A stretch of 46,366 bases of DNA from Lentilactobacillus parakefiri (lineage in GTDB: Bacteria > Bacillota > Bacilli > Lactobacillales > Lactobacillaceae), in assembly GCF_002157585.1 (NCBI RefSeq), contig NZ_BDGB01000032.1:1-46366 (forward strand), given 5' to 3'. Every line of letters starts with the position of its first letter. Position 1 is the stretch's first letter. The translations under genes and the position numbers were made by a program. This document shows positions 10,178 to 17,558 of the stretch, piece by piece. The notes beneath the pieces were generated by a model. The model ran no database searches, was not told the DNA's origin, and saw only the letters and a list, made by a program, of their open reading frames with translations.

Positions 10178-10223
10178 GTGGGAAATAAAGCAGTTTCCAG
10201 AATATAAGCGCTTTATTTCCCAC
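10178..10223. repeat. Short copy of the GTGGGAAATAAA hairpin repeat
   Basis: A perfect 14-bp inverted repeat, GTGGGAAATAAAGC (10178-10191) with its complement ending at 10223, flanks a stretch containing TTTCCAGAATATAAGC. Longer copies at 42391-42500 and 43541-43649 carry the same left arm plus a matching right inner arm that is missing here, so this looks like a deletion derivative. The flank before it (TTACCTTGTTGAAGC) is also shared with the 42.4-kb copy. Confidence 0.7.
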
Positions 10224-10226
10224 TGA

Positions 10227-10309
10227 TTGAAATGTGCTCCACAAACCAGCTTTTTCCGCTTTATCCAATAATGGCGTTTAATGCAAAACCAGCATTAAAC
10301 GCCATTATT
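10227..10309. repeat. Second repeat module with an 18-bp perfect hairpin
   Basis: Positions 10227-10258 closely match 42262-42293 (both contain TGTGCTCCACAA or CGTGCTCCACAA followed by CCAGCTTT). The adjoining hairpin has an 18-bp perfect stem (10267-10284 with 10292-10309) and a 7-base loop. From 10310 to about 10480 I see nothing further apart from the IS607 promoter region. Confidence 0.6.
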
Positions 10310-10481
10310 AAATAAATGCTCGAAAACTGCCCAGTTTGTTCCGCACTCAGGTTCCTTTGCACGAGACAGCTATCACATTTACCCTGAAAATGGTAATATT
10401 TACTTAATGCAATGGAATCAATGGAAAATAATGAGGAGTGTGAAAACTATTATTGACAATATGCTCGAAAGTGTTCCGATG

Positions 10482-10509
10482 TGATATAATGTATACGAGG
10501 TGAGTATAC
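10482..10509 (+). promoter_or_regulatory. IS607 promoter with GTATAC repeats around the RBS
   Basis: An extended -10, TGATATAAT (10482-10490), is followed at once by GTATAC (10491-10496), the ribosome site GAGGTGA (10497-10503) and a second GTATAC (10504-10509) abutting ATG 10510. Each GTATAC is itself a palindrome, so the pair could be an operator for the TnpA helix-turn-helix or fold to mask the ribosome site. Confidence 0.55.
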
Positions 10510-11109
10510 ATGAAACCAAAAGAACTGGCTGAACGGTTAGGGGTGTCGGTTAAAACCCTGCAAAAATGGGATCGTCAAGGAAAACTCCCCGCTAAGCGCA
10601 CCGTCACGAATCGTCGGTACTACACTGAAACTGATTATTTAAAAGCAATTGGCAAACCCACAGCCAACCGTCAAAATGTTATTTATGCCCGGGTATCAAC
10701 TGCCGCCCAAAAAGATGATTTACAGGATCAAGTCGAATTCCTGCGACAATATGTCAATGCAAAAGGAATCATCGTTGATCAAGTCATCACCGATATTGGC
10801 AGCGGTATGAATTATAAACGCAAAAAGTGGAACCGACTGCTTGATGAGGTCATGCAATCGGAAATTAATCAGATCTATATTGCCTACCCAGACCGATTTA
10901 TCAGATTTGGCTTTGATTGGTTCCAGCAACTTTGTGCAAAATTCGGCACGGAAATCGTGGTGGTCAATAATGAGCAACTTTCCCCCGAAGCGGAAGTTGT
11001 TCAAGACTTAATTTCAATTATTCAGGTGTTTTCCAGTCGGGTATCCGAACTGCGAAAATACAAAAAGAAAGTGAGTGATGATCATGACCTTGATCACTTA
11101 CAAAATTGA
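10510..11109 (+). CDS. tnpA: IS607 serine recombinase (TnpA)
   Basis: A 199-residue transposase that catalyses excision and integration of a circular intermediate. Residues 1-50 form a MerR-like winged helix (MKPKELAERLGVSVKTLQKW, then a wing with RRYYTETDYLKAIG). The resolvase domain begins NVIYARVSTAAQKDDL, with catalytic Ser63 in YARVS, and continues through SGMNYKRK and the DRFIRFG arginine motif near residue 135. The C-terminus has the usual short helix found in IS607 TnpA. Length matches the family. It overlaps tnpB by 26 bases, suggesting coupled translation. The element appears intact. Confidence 0.9.
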   Translation: MKPKELAERLGVSVKTLQKWDRQGKLPAKRTVTNRRYYTETDYLKAIGKPTANRQNVIYARVSTAAQKDDLQDQVEFLRQYVNAKGIIVDQVITDIGSGMNYKRKKWNRLLDEVMQSEINQIYIAYPDRFIRFGFDWFQQLCAKFGTEIVVVNNEQLSPEAEVVQDLISIIQVFSSRVSELRKYKKKVSDDHDLDHLQN

Positions 11110-12265
11110 GATTAAACCGACCAGGAAGCAAGCATATCTAATTGATCGTCACTTGGGAGTTAGTCGCTGGGCTTACAATTTCTTCTTAGAAATGAATCAG
11201 CAACGGTACCAAGACGGTTATTGGTATATGGGAGCTTATGAGTTCTCGAAGTGGTTTAACAATGAATATTTACCCGCCAATCCCGATGACTTGTGGATCA
11301 AAGATTATTACGCTAAATCAACTAAACAGGCATTCATTGATGCCGATACGGCAATGAAGCGTTTCTTTAAGCAACAAAGCGGGTATCCCAAATGGCGATC
11401 CTATAAACGTCATCAAGGATCGTATTATTTTGTGAAAAACGGTGCCAAACAAGTCATTGCTTGTGAACGTCACCGAATTAAACTCCCGAAACTTGGTTGG
11501 GTTCGGTTCAAGGAGTATGGGTACCTTCCAACGGATACTAAATATTATGTGATTAAGTCCGGCAGGATCAAAGAGCAAGCGGGACGCTATTACCTAACGT
11601 GTTTAGTTGAACAACCCGAACAGCTTCATGAACTATTGTTAGGTGTCCCAATTGGGGTTGATCTCGGGTTAAAGAATTTTGCCGTTTCAGATAATGGCAT
11701 CATTTACTCCAACCGAAATAAGGATTATCAAGTTAAACGTATTCGGAAACAATTAAGACGAACGCAAAGAAAGTTGTCCCGTCAGTATGTTGCATATAAA
11801 GCTCGCAAAATGAAAGAAGGGGAATCTGCTACTGATCTTAACCTAGCCAAAACAGAGCGGAAAGTGCAACGCCTGTATCAACGACTACACAACATTCAAG
11901 CCGATTATCAAAATCAAATTGTCGCTAACTTGGTGAGAACCAAACCGAATTGGGTGTCAATTGAGGATTTGAATGTTAAAGGTATGATTAAGAATCGCCA
12001 TTTAGCTAAAGCTGTTAACCAACAGGGATTCTACACATTCAGAACCAAATTAGTCAATAAGTGCCAACAATTAGGAATCCCCGTTCACCTGGTCAATCGC
12101 TTTGAACCCACGTCTAAGATTTGCCATCAATGTGGGTATAAAAAAGTCGACTTATCGCTGGGTGAGCGCATTTATAAATGCCCGAATTGTGGCAATGTGG
12201 TTGATCGCGATATTAATGCCGCGTTGAATATTAGAGATACTGACAACTTTGTTTTAGCCTACTAA
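11084..12265 (+). CDS. tnpB: TnpB RNA-guided nuclease of the IS607 element
   Basis: A 393-residue TnpB, the ancestor-type of Cas12, which with an RNA from the element's 3' end cleaves DNA next to a target-adjacent motif and promotes retention of the transposon. All three RuvC acidic residues are present: Asp in GVDLGLKNFAV (near 190), Glu in VSIEDLNVKGM (near 292) and Asp in VDRDINAALN (near 376). The zinc ribbon is complete, with CHQCG and CPNCG between RuvC-II and RuvC-III. ATG 11084 was chosen over 11075 because residues MTLITYKIEIKPT match the normal TnpB start. The intact catalytic set implies an active nuclease, though activity is inferred. Confidence 0.9.
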   Translation: MTLITYKIEIKPTRKQAYLIDRHLGVSRWAYNFFLEMNQQRYQDGYWYMGAYEFSKWFNNEYLPANPDDLWIKDYYAKSTKQAFIDADTAMKRFFKQQSGYPKWRSYKRHQGSYYFVKNGAKQVIACERHRIKLPKLGWVRFKEYGYLPTDTKYYVIKSGRIKEQAGRYYLTCLVEQPEQLHELLLGVPIGVDLGLKNFAVSDNGIIYSNRNKDYQVKRIRKQLRRTQRKLSRQYVAYKARKMKEGESATDLNLAKTERKVQRLYQRLHNIQADYQNQIVANLVRTKPNWVSIEDLNVKGMIKNRHLAKAVNQQGFYTFRTKLVNKCQQLGIPVHLVNRFEPTSKICHQCGYKKVDLSLGERIYKCPNCGNVVDRDINAALNIRDTDNFVLAY

Positions 12266-12350
12266 CCAGGCAACAAAGGATGTACCGGTGGCTAGCCGGG
12301 AATTTACGCTTGTGGACTATCATATCAACCATAGTAGAGTACTTGTGTCG
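12240..12350 (+). ncRNA. Candidate omega RNA (reRNA) of the TnpB element
   Basis: TnpB guide RNAs span the 3' end of tnpB and the element's right end. Here the sequence after the stop contains a small hairpin (CCGGTGGCTAGCCGG, 12284-12298) followed by GGGAATTTACGCTTGTGGAC, a segment that to my knowledge recurs downstream of tnpB genes in lactic acid bacteria. Position is inferred; the 3' boundary, and so the guide, cannot be fixed without the insertion junction. Confidence 0.4.
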
Positions 12351-12420
12351 AGGTGGGATAGGATGAAGCAAGAAAAATCTGGATATACATTCAGGTATAT
12401 TTTCAGTAGCAGTGAATCAC

Positions 12421-13728
12421 ATGATTTTAAATCTGCAAAAATCATTATCGTTTGGGCTTGCGACTATCGCCGCTGTTGCAACCATCGCGCTGGCAACCAA
12501 CCATGTTTCAGCCAAATCATACGCCAGGATCACATCCAATCAAGTTTTGCGAACGGCACCACAGAACCGCAATGTGACCACCAACGGAACAAATGCTTTA
12601 TATACCAAGGCGGGCACCGTCCGTGGTGCTCGAATCATTGCCTTTAAATACACACTCCAAAGATATGGTACGTCAAAAGAGTCAAGCCAGTATTTCCGTG
12701 CCTATCGGGTTGCCACGACTAATCGTGGTGCGGTGTATTATAAGGTGGTATCGTTTAATGGCATCTACCGTGGTTGGGTTTACGGTGGTCGAACATCAGG
12801 TACCTTTGCCGGCGGCCTGAATCCTGCCAACACCATGGCTAACACCAACTTGCCACTACAAAAGACGGGATACACATTAACCAATTCCCAAAAGTATACG
12901 CTCTGGGTGGATCCCAAATGGTCACAGTACAAGGCCAAACAAGTTGATATGAGCAGCTACAGCCCTAATGATACGTTTACAATTACGGATGCAGCTGTGA
13001 AGACTCGAGAGCAGTATACCTACTACAAAGTGGTCGATGATAAAAACTCAGCAATTGTTGGCTGGGTCTATTCAGGGGGGCTTGCTGCGCCAAATTCGCA
13101 AGCAGCCACTAAAGATAACAGCGTTAAGATCAACTATGTCAATCCTGACGGTCAATCCGTCGGGTCATATACGTGGGTCATTCAAAAAGCTGATTTAAAG
13201 GCTGGGGCAACGATGAACAATGGCGATAAGCTAGGTGATATTTTGCAAAATGGCACTCAGCTGACCGATGTGGTTACTAAAAATGTTCCCACCGGATTCA
13301 AGCTCAGCACTACCCAAAGTCCAACCAATCAACCTGAGAATGTCACAGTGGGATCAGATGATTATTTGATTTATGTGGATCCGGTTAAAGCTAACTTCGT
13401 ATCACCAGTCGCCTACTATTTGACTAACACCGGCCAGCAGATTAGTCCGGCCCAACTGTCGGGAAATACGTATCCGATTTTGACAGATGCCCAAATGACG
13501 ATTTTCTCGAGTCAAACTCAGGGAATAGTGCCGGCAAAAGTCTTCGACAATGCACTGTTCTCAGATCCCAATAAGCTGTCTGCACTAACCGGTGTCTCAG
13601 TGACAAATGCCGATGGGACGGTTACGACACCCACCTATTACTTTAATAAACAAGCAACGATCGCTGCTAATTCAGCTGCTAGGTATGGTGATACCTTGAA
13701 GCTGTATTATACGTTGCCGCAGAGATAA
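12421..13728 (+). CDS. S-layer-like secreted surface protein
   Basis: A 435-residue exported protein. Residues 1-32 are a signal peptide (hydrophobic core GLATIAAVATIALA, cleavage near VSA-KSYAR). The next 110 residues, including NALYTKAGTVRGA, FRAYRVATTNRGAVYYKVV and RGWVYGGRTSG, match the N-terminal cell-wall-binding region of L. brevis/L. buchneri-type S-layer proteins; a second partial SLAP-like copy lies around 150-225 (YYKVVDD, GWVYSGG). A MucBP-like stretch (VKINYVNPDGQSVGSYT) follows from about residue 240, and the C-terminal 120 residues I do not recognise. ATG 12421 has no ribosome site upstream; GTG 12412 is no better. A good site, GAGGTGGGATAGG (12350-12362), precedes ATG 12363 in a different frame. 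The IS607 element ends just upstream, so the insertion may have removed the original leader. Confidence 0.8.
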   Translation: MILNLQKSLSFGLATIAAVATIALATNHVSAKSYARITSNQVLRTAPQNRNVTTNGTNALYTKAGTVRGARIIAFKYTLQRYGTSKESSQYFRAYRVATTNRGAVYYKVVSFNGIYRGWVYGGRTSGTFAGGLNPANTMANTNLPLQKTGYTLTNSQKYTLWVDPKWSQYKAKQVDMSSYSPNDTFTITDAAVKTREQYTYYKVVDDKNSAIVGWVYSGGLAAPNSQAATKDNSVKINYVNPDGQSVGSYTWVIQKADLKAGATMNNGDKLGDILQNGTQLTDVVTKNVPTGFKLSTTQSPTNQPENVTVGSDDYLIYVDPVKANFVSPVAYYLTNTGQQISPAQLSGNTYPILTDAQMTIFSSQTQGIVPAKVFDNALFSDPNKLSALTGVSVTNADGTVTTPTYYFNKQATIAANSAARYGDTLKLYYTLPQR

Positions 13729-13778
13729 ACAAACTAAAATGGTGCTCAAAGTTAACTTTGAACGCCATTTTAGTTTGT
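13729..13778. terminator. Bidirectional terminator hairpin
   Basis: A long hairpin with arms ACAAACTAAAATGG and CCATTTTAGTTTGT around an inner stem TCAAAGTTAACTTTGA. It lies between convergent genes; its right arm overlaps the last codons of the minus-strand gene. Confidence 0.8.
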
Positions 13779-14276
13779 AAACCCATAAAAGTTGTTAAGT
13801 AACAAACAAATATAGGATATTTGTAGAAGATTAACTAGACTAAAGAAGCAGATATTTTGGTATTTCCACGTGTGATAAGTTAGATACAACATCCACGGAA
13901 TTGAGCAGATTTCAGGAACTGAAATTAATGCAATACTGACAACAGAGAAGTGGCTAACATCGGTTGCAAGAATTCCTATAATTATCAACCCAACTAATAT
14001 AAATGTTATCCAGACCTCAAGTGAGCTATCAATTTGGGTGTTGATAAATTTTCTATAGGCCGGCCTCCAAATTACCAAGTAGTTCATTAATAGCAATAGG
14101 AAAATGTTCCACGCAAAATTAAAAATGAGCGTTTTAGTGCCCGCAAATGATCCAGAAGGGACGGTGCGGTTGAATACTCGGTAAAAGGTTAGGCTGTTAA
14201 TTAGAATCACAAGGAGGGGACTGGCAAGAAAAAATGTCCAATTCAGAATGATGGTTAACAAATGGCTGTTCTTCAT
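13770..14276 (-). CDS. Small integral membrane protein, unknown function
   Basis: A 168-residue protein I do not recognise, with about five hydrophobic segments (around residues 5-25, 45-65, 85-105, 110-130 and 145-160) and few charged residues. ATG 14276 has AAAGGTGAT five bases upstream and is preferred over the upstream in-frame ATG at 14306. It is transcribed alone, convergent with the S-layer-like gene and divergent from the aldo/keto reductase. Base composition is AT-richer than its neighbours, compatible with transfer, but that is only an impression. Confidence 0.6.
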   Translation of the reverse strand: MKNSHLLTIILNWTFFLASPLLVILINSLTFYRVFNRTVPSGSFAGTKTLIFNFAWNIFLLLLMNYLVIWRPAYRKFINTQIDSSLEVWITFILVGLIIIGILATDVSHFSVVSIALISVPEICSIPWMLYLTYHTWKYQNICFFSLVNLLQISYICLLLNNFYGFTN

Positions 14277-14452
14277 ATATATCACCTTTGGTTTAGAATA
14301 AATCAAAATTCGATATTCTTCAATGCTGGACTGAATCCGTTATTGATATTAACTACCCAACTATTTGGTTGGATTTTAAAGCACTTCGCTTACTTTTTCC
14401 GTCCAATTAGCCCATAATATAATTACTCGCAAAAGCAAAGGAGGCATTTTCA

Positions 14453-15277
14453 ATGTCGATTCTAACTGATACCTATGAACTTCATAATGGCATTCAAATC
14501 CCCAAGGTGGGCTTTGGCACCTGGCAGATTCCCGGGGGTAAAGACACGTACGACGCTGTCAGCATGGCGCTTCAAGCCGGGTACCGACATATTGATACTG
14601 CCAAGGCGTATCGCAATGAAAAGAGTGTTGGTGAGGCAATCCTTGATTCCAACGTGGACCGGGAGAACGTCTTTGTGACCTCTAAGCTACCCGCTGCCAC
14701 TAAATCGTATGACGGCGCGATTGCCGACTTTCGGTCAACTATGAAGGCCTTGAACCTCTCGTATTTGGATTTATATTTGATTCACGCTCCCTGGCCATGG
14801 GGTGAACGGGGATCCACCAACTATGACGCTGCCAATGTCGAAGTCTGGAAGGCAATGCAGGATATTTATGCCAGCGGTGAGGTTAAGGCAATTGGGGTGT
14901 CAAACTTTAATGATCACGATCTACAGAATATTCTGGATCATGCGGATGTTAAGCCCATGGTCGATCAGATCCGCTACTTTGTTGGTTACACCGAACCCCA
15001 GACAACCAAATTCGCTAAGGATAACGGTATCTTGGTGGAGGCTTATTCACCGTTAGCCACCGGCGGTATCTTGGAGAACCTGGATATTAAAAAAATAGCT
15101 GACAAGTATGGCGTAAGTGTTGCTCAGTTGGCACTGCGGTTTGTCCTTCAAAACGGCGTGCTCCCATTGCCAAAGGCAACTCATGAAGCTCATATTGCCG
15201 ATAACACTAAATTAGATTTTGAAATCAGTGAGGCCGATATGGATATTTTGAATCACCTGACTTCAACTGATATTTAA
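14453..15277 (+). CDS. aldo/keto reductase
   Basis: A 274-residue NAD(P)H-dependent aldo/keto reductase. It folds as a TIM barrel, reducing aldehydes or ketones such as 2,5-diketo-D-gluconate or methylglyoxal in the cytoplasm. The family signature GYRHIDTAKAYRNEKSVGEA places the catalytic Asp and Tyr near residues 48 and 53. The catalytic Lys is in VTSKLPA near 77 and the His in LIHAPWPW near 110. The C-terminal cofactor signature is altered to LPLPKATHEAHI. ATG 14453 follows AAAGGAGG. Some usual residues are changed: VDQIRYFVGYTE in place of the common NQIExHP. It stands alone with a terminator behind it. The true substrate is unknown. Confidence 0.88.
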   Translation: MSILTDTYELHNGIQIPKVGFGTWQIPGGKDTYDAVSMALQAGYRHIDTAKAYRNEKSVGEAILDSNVDRENVFVTSKLPAATKSYDGAIADFRSTMKALNLSYLDLYLIHAPWPWGERGSTNYDAANVEVWKAMQDIYASGEVKAIGVSNFNDHDLQNILDHADVKPMVDQIRYFVGYTEPQTTKFAKDNGILVEAYSPLATGGILENLDIKKIADKYGVSVAQLALRFVLQNGVLPLPKATHEAHIADNTKLDFEISEADMDILNHLTSTDI

Positions 15278-15285
15278 ACATTATG

Positions 15286-15317
15286 CGGATTGCCAAGCAT
15301 TGGCGACCCGTTTTTTT
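15286..15317 (+). terminator. Terminator after aldo/keto reductase
   Basis: Hairpin CGGATTGCC...GGCGACCCG (15286-15310, two mismatches) followed by seven T residues. Confidence 0.6.
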
Positions 15318-15369
15318 GTTATTTTTGTTACAGTGGAGATAGCTACTAATGAAAAGGGGTATCTGTGTA

Positions 15370-16011
15370 ATGGCAAATGTATTAATTTTAGGGGCTAACG
15401 GCAAGATCGCTCAGTTGGCTGAACAGCAGCTTTTGAGTGAAACCAAGCATCATTTAACGTTATTCTTGAGAAATGCCAGCCGATTGAAAGTGACTGACCC
15501 GAGCCGTGAAACGGTGATTGAAGGCGATGCGACCAACCAACAAGCACTCATAAAGGCACTTGATGGAATCGACATTGTCTATGCTAACTTGAGTGGTAAA
15601 AACATTGAAGATCAAGCCAAGGCAGTTGTGGGTGCCATCGATCGGACGAACATCCAACGCCTCATTTGGATCTCAACTTTGGGAATCTATGATGAAGTTC
15701 CAGGAAAGTTTGGTCAATGGAACCATCAGCAATTAGACGGCGGATATCTGCAGACCTACGCGGAGGCCGCAAAAGTCATTGAAGGTTCTGATTTGGATTA
15801 CACCATCATCCGCCCAGCTTGGCTGTCGAATAAAGATATTGTCAGCTACGAAACCACACAAAAGGGTGAACCGTTTAAGGGCACCGAGGTTTCTCGAAAG
15901 AGTATTGCCGATTTTGTAGTTAAATTGATTAACGATCCAAGCCAAGAAATTGATCATTCGGTTGGGGTTAACCAGCCCAATACGGACGGGGATAGGCCGA
16001 GTTGGTATTAG
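15370..16011 (+). CDS. NAD(P)-binding oxidoreductase (NmrA/SDR-a type)
   Basis: A 213-residue Rossmann-fold protein of the atypical short-chain dehydrogenase group (NmrA-like/YwnB-like). The nucleotide-binding loop is LGANGKIAQLAEQQL at residues 7-20; further markers are EGDATNQQAL near 55, IWISTLGIYDE near 100 and YTIIRPAWLSN near 150. ATG 15370 is chosen over GTG/ATG options upstream because MANVLILGANG aligns with the family start and AAAAGGGG lies at 15351-15358. Such proteins often act in redox sensing or disulfide/quinone stress; no substrate can be inferred. It is followed by a repeat-rich region. Confidence 0.82.
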   Translation: MANVLILGANGKIAQLAEQQLLSETKHHLTLFLRNASRLKVTDPSRETVIEGDATNQQALIKALDGIDIVYANLSGKNIEDQAKAVVGAIDRTNIQRLIWISTLGIYDEVPGKFGQWNHQQLDGGYLQTYAEAAKVIEGSDLDYTIIRPAWLSNKDIVSYETTQKGEPFKGTEVSRKSIADFVVKLINDPSQEIDHSVGVNQPNTDGDRPSWY

Positions 16012-16020
16012 TGAAGCAGA

Positions 16021-16330
16021 GCGCGACGGGCCCAGAACATAAGCGAAAGTTTCCAATGATGAACGTTTTTTTGTTCATCGTTGGAAGCTTTTGTTTATGT
16101 GGCCGGGCCCTGGGTCGTCGGAGCGTATTTTCAAGACAGAAGGGAACTCAAAATGGCATAACAAACGCGCCCGCGACGAGACCCAGTTAGGGTCCACCAA
16201 GTAGGCTAGGCCGTTTTCATACGGCCGTCGGAGCGTTTCAAAGCCGAAGGGAACTCAAAAGAATCTAACAAGCGTGCTTTCAAGGCAGAAGGCAGCTCAA
16301 AAGAGCATAACAAACGCACCAGAGCGCGAA
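16021..16330. repeat. Degenerate repeat cluster with hairpin (family 2)
   Basis: An imperfect long hairpin (about 16021-16118) contains CCAATGATGAACG and its complement around a T7 loop. It is followed by three related units of about 45-50 bp at 16117-16170, 16227-16277 and 16278-16320, each with TTTCAA(A/G)nC(A/C)GAAGG, then CTCAAAA and ending AACAA(A/G)CG. The same hairpin core and one unit recur at 37027-37200. Nothing in the cluster looks coding. Confidence 0.6.
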
Positions 16331-16366
16331 CAAGCTGGCTTGAGGAACACGTTTCAACCAGTAAAA

Positions 16367-16421
16367 CGTAAAAGAGGTCGAGACATAACTGACAAATGGT
16401 TATGCCCCGGCCTCTTTTACG
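16367..16421. terminator. Long palindromic hairpin, probable bidirectional terminator
   Basis: Outer arms CGTAAAAGAGG and CCTCTTTTACG, inner arms GACATAAC and GGTTATGCC-like. This type of GAGGTCGxxACATAAC hairpin is common between lactobacillus genes. Confidence 0.65.
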
Positions 16422-16496
16422 TGCAAATTTTGCGTTTTGATAAAAAGGTTTGCGATTTTGTTAAGGAAAGTGCGGTTTTGTGTCTTGGTTTCCGAT

Positions 16497-16553
16497 TTTA
16501 AGTTGCGTTTAAGATGACGACGATAATCTAGTGACATTCAATAACGAAGGGAG
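16497..16553 (+). promoter_or_regulatory. Regulated promoter copy P1 (TTTAAG direct repeats)
   Basis: TTTAAG at 16497-16502 and 16508-16513 are spaced 11 bp apart, followed eight bases later by GATAATCT (16522-16529) and by the ribosome site GAAGGGAG (16546-16553). An 11-bp direct repeat just upstream of the -10 is the classic layout of OmpR/PhoB-type response-regulator promoters. The whole 57-bp block aligns without gaps to P2 at 17406-17462. The regulator is not in this window. Confidence 0.6.
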
Positions 16554-16561
16554 CGATGCCA

Positions 16562-16678
16562 ATGTCACATCAACCGTTCAAACGCAGGTGAATCATCAAG
16601 CACCATTTTAGCAAACATTTCAACTTAACAAAATCGAGTCAATCAAAAATAAAACTAAAAAGGAGATCATCAATATGA
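16562..16678 (+). pseudogene. Short basic leader ORF with in-frame TGA, coupled to the secreted protein
   Basis: ATG 16562 has a good ribosome site (GAAGGGAG, eight bases away). The frame encodes nine residues, MSHQPFKRR, then TGA (16589-16591). Beyond it the same frame continues for 28 more, strongly basic residues and ends at TGA 16676-16678, overlapping the next gene's ATG as ATGA. It may be a nine-residue leader, or a 38-residue peptide whose Trp codon became TGA; which one is unresolved. Confidence 0.4.
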
Positions 16679-17382
16679 ACTTAAAAACAATCTTATACGC
16701 AACCGGTGCCGCAATGGGAATCTTCGCAACCAGCGCAACAGCAGGGACAACTGCAAACGCAGCTGTCAGCCCAACACCACAATCTCAACAAGCCAACAAG
16801 ACAAATACTGGCAATCAAACAGCTAATTCCAGTAAGAATCAGCAAACCAGCCAATCAAAGTCTAACACCGACAAAGCTGCTAAAGACAGTGCCGCAGCTA
16901 AAGGAGCAGATCAGAGCAAAGCTGCAACGACTACCCCGGCGAAGACGCAAACCACAGCTGGCAACAAAGCCACAACCCCAGCAAAGACCACTACAAACAA
17001 CAATCAGCAGTCTAACAATTCTACCCCTAGCAAAGCAGCCGATAAAGCGGCCACAACAAGCACCACTTTTGATCGGCGGGCCCCAAGATTGACCGGCTCA
17101 GCCTACAAGAGTGAGAATGCCGGTTATAAGCCAACCGTTCAAAATACACATGCCAGCAAGAATGTGACTGTCAAATATTCAATCAACACCTATGAATCTG
17201 ATGGTTCAGCCAGCTCCAAGCCGTTCCAAATCAAGATTTATAAGGATGGTAGCCTCTATAAGACAATCAACGCATCTTCAGGTACCGCAACCGGGTCATT
17301 CAGCGCTCCTAAGGGCACCTTTACCCTGCGCGTCTACACAAGCCAATCAACTCATTACACTGGCGGTTTATCAGTCGAATAA
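16675..17382 (+). CDS. Small secreted protein with Thr/Ala/Gln-rich linker
   Basis: A 235-residue exported protein of unknown function. Residues 1-29 are a signal peptide (MNLKTILYATGAAMGIF, cleavage near ANA-AV). Residues 30-135 form a low-complexity stretch rich in Thr, Ala, Gln, Asn, Lys and Ser, typical of a cell-wall-spanning linker. The last 95 residues form a compact, probably beta-sandwich domain (KNVTVKYSINTYESDG, FQIKIYKDGSLYKTI, GTFTLRVYTS). ATG 16675 has AAAAAGGAG 8-16 bases upstream. No LPXTG motif and no cysteine. The promoter P1 suggests control by a two-component system sensing envelope state, which is inference. Confidence 0.7.
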   Translation: MNLKTILYATGAAMGIFATSATAGTTANAAVSPTPQSQQANKTNTGNQTANSSKNQQTSQSKSNTDKAAKDSAAAKGADQSKAATTTPAKTQTTAGNKATTPAKTTTNNNQQSNNSTPSKAADKAATTSTTFDRRAPRLTGSAYKSENAGYKPTVQNTHASKNVTVKYSINTYESDGSASSKPFQIKIYKDGSLYKTINASSGTATGSFSAPKGTFTLRVYTSQSTHYTGGLSVE

Positions 17383-17405
17383 AAAAATCAAATTAATTTT
17401 CGCCA

Positions 17406-17462
17406 TTTAAGCTTCGTTTAAGTTGGCTGAGGTAATCTATAGACAATCAAATAAGAGAGGAG
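17406..17462 (+). promoter_or_regulatory. Regulated promoter copy P2 (TTTAAG direct repeats)
   Basis: TTTAAG at 17406-17411 and 17417-17422 (11-bp period), GGTAATCT at 17431-17438, then the ribosome site GAGAGGAGG near 17455-17463. Aligned with P1 the spacing is identical throughout. The leader that follows resembles the P1 leader (both contain CACATCAA) but its start codon position reads AAG, so it seems inactivated. Confidence 0.55.
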
Positions 17463-17558
17463 GCAAACACCAAGCAAGCACATCAAACCAAGCCCCTAAT
17501 ATGATTTTTAATTCAGCTCTTAGATAACTGTCTATGCGAAAGGAAGGATTTACTGTAC

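Larger units (their letters stand above)
10440..12350 (+). mobile_element. IS607-family insertion sequence (approximate ends)
   Basis: The pair of a small serine recombinase with an N-terminal MerR-like helix-turn-helix (tnpA) and a TnpB RNA-guided nuclease is diagnostic of the IS607 family. The genes overlap and share one promoter. IS607 elements lack terminal inverted repeats and long target duplications, so the exact ends cannot be read from one copy; the left end lies between about 10320 and 10480 and the right end between about 12290 and 12400. Confidence 0.7.

Noticed and set aside
10453-10490. TTGACA at 10453 as the -35 of the IS607 promoter
   Set aside because: It lies 26 bp from the -10, too far; the extended -10 alone is the better explanation.
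12288-12647. 119-residue ORF overlapping the IS607 end and the S-layer-like gene
   Set aside because: It is out of frame with the signal peptide and conserved S-layer motifs and its product looks random; only the ribosome site at 12350-12362 is noteworthy.
13770-13800. Possible CRISPR or tandem array near 13.8 kb
   Set aside because: Only a single long terminator hairpin is present; no regularly spaced repeats occur anywhere in the window.
16002-16501. Two short ORFs across the repeat cluster
   Set aside because: They follow the repeats and hairpins, lack ribosome sites and have no recognisable protein features.
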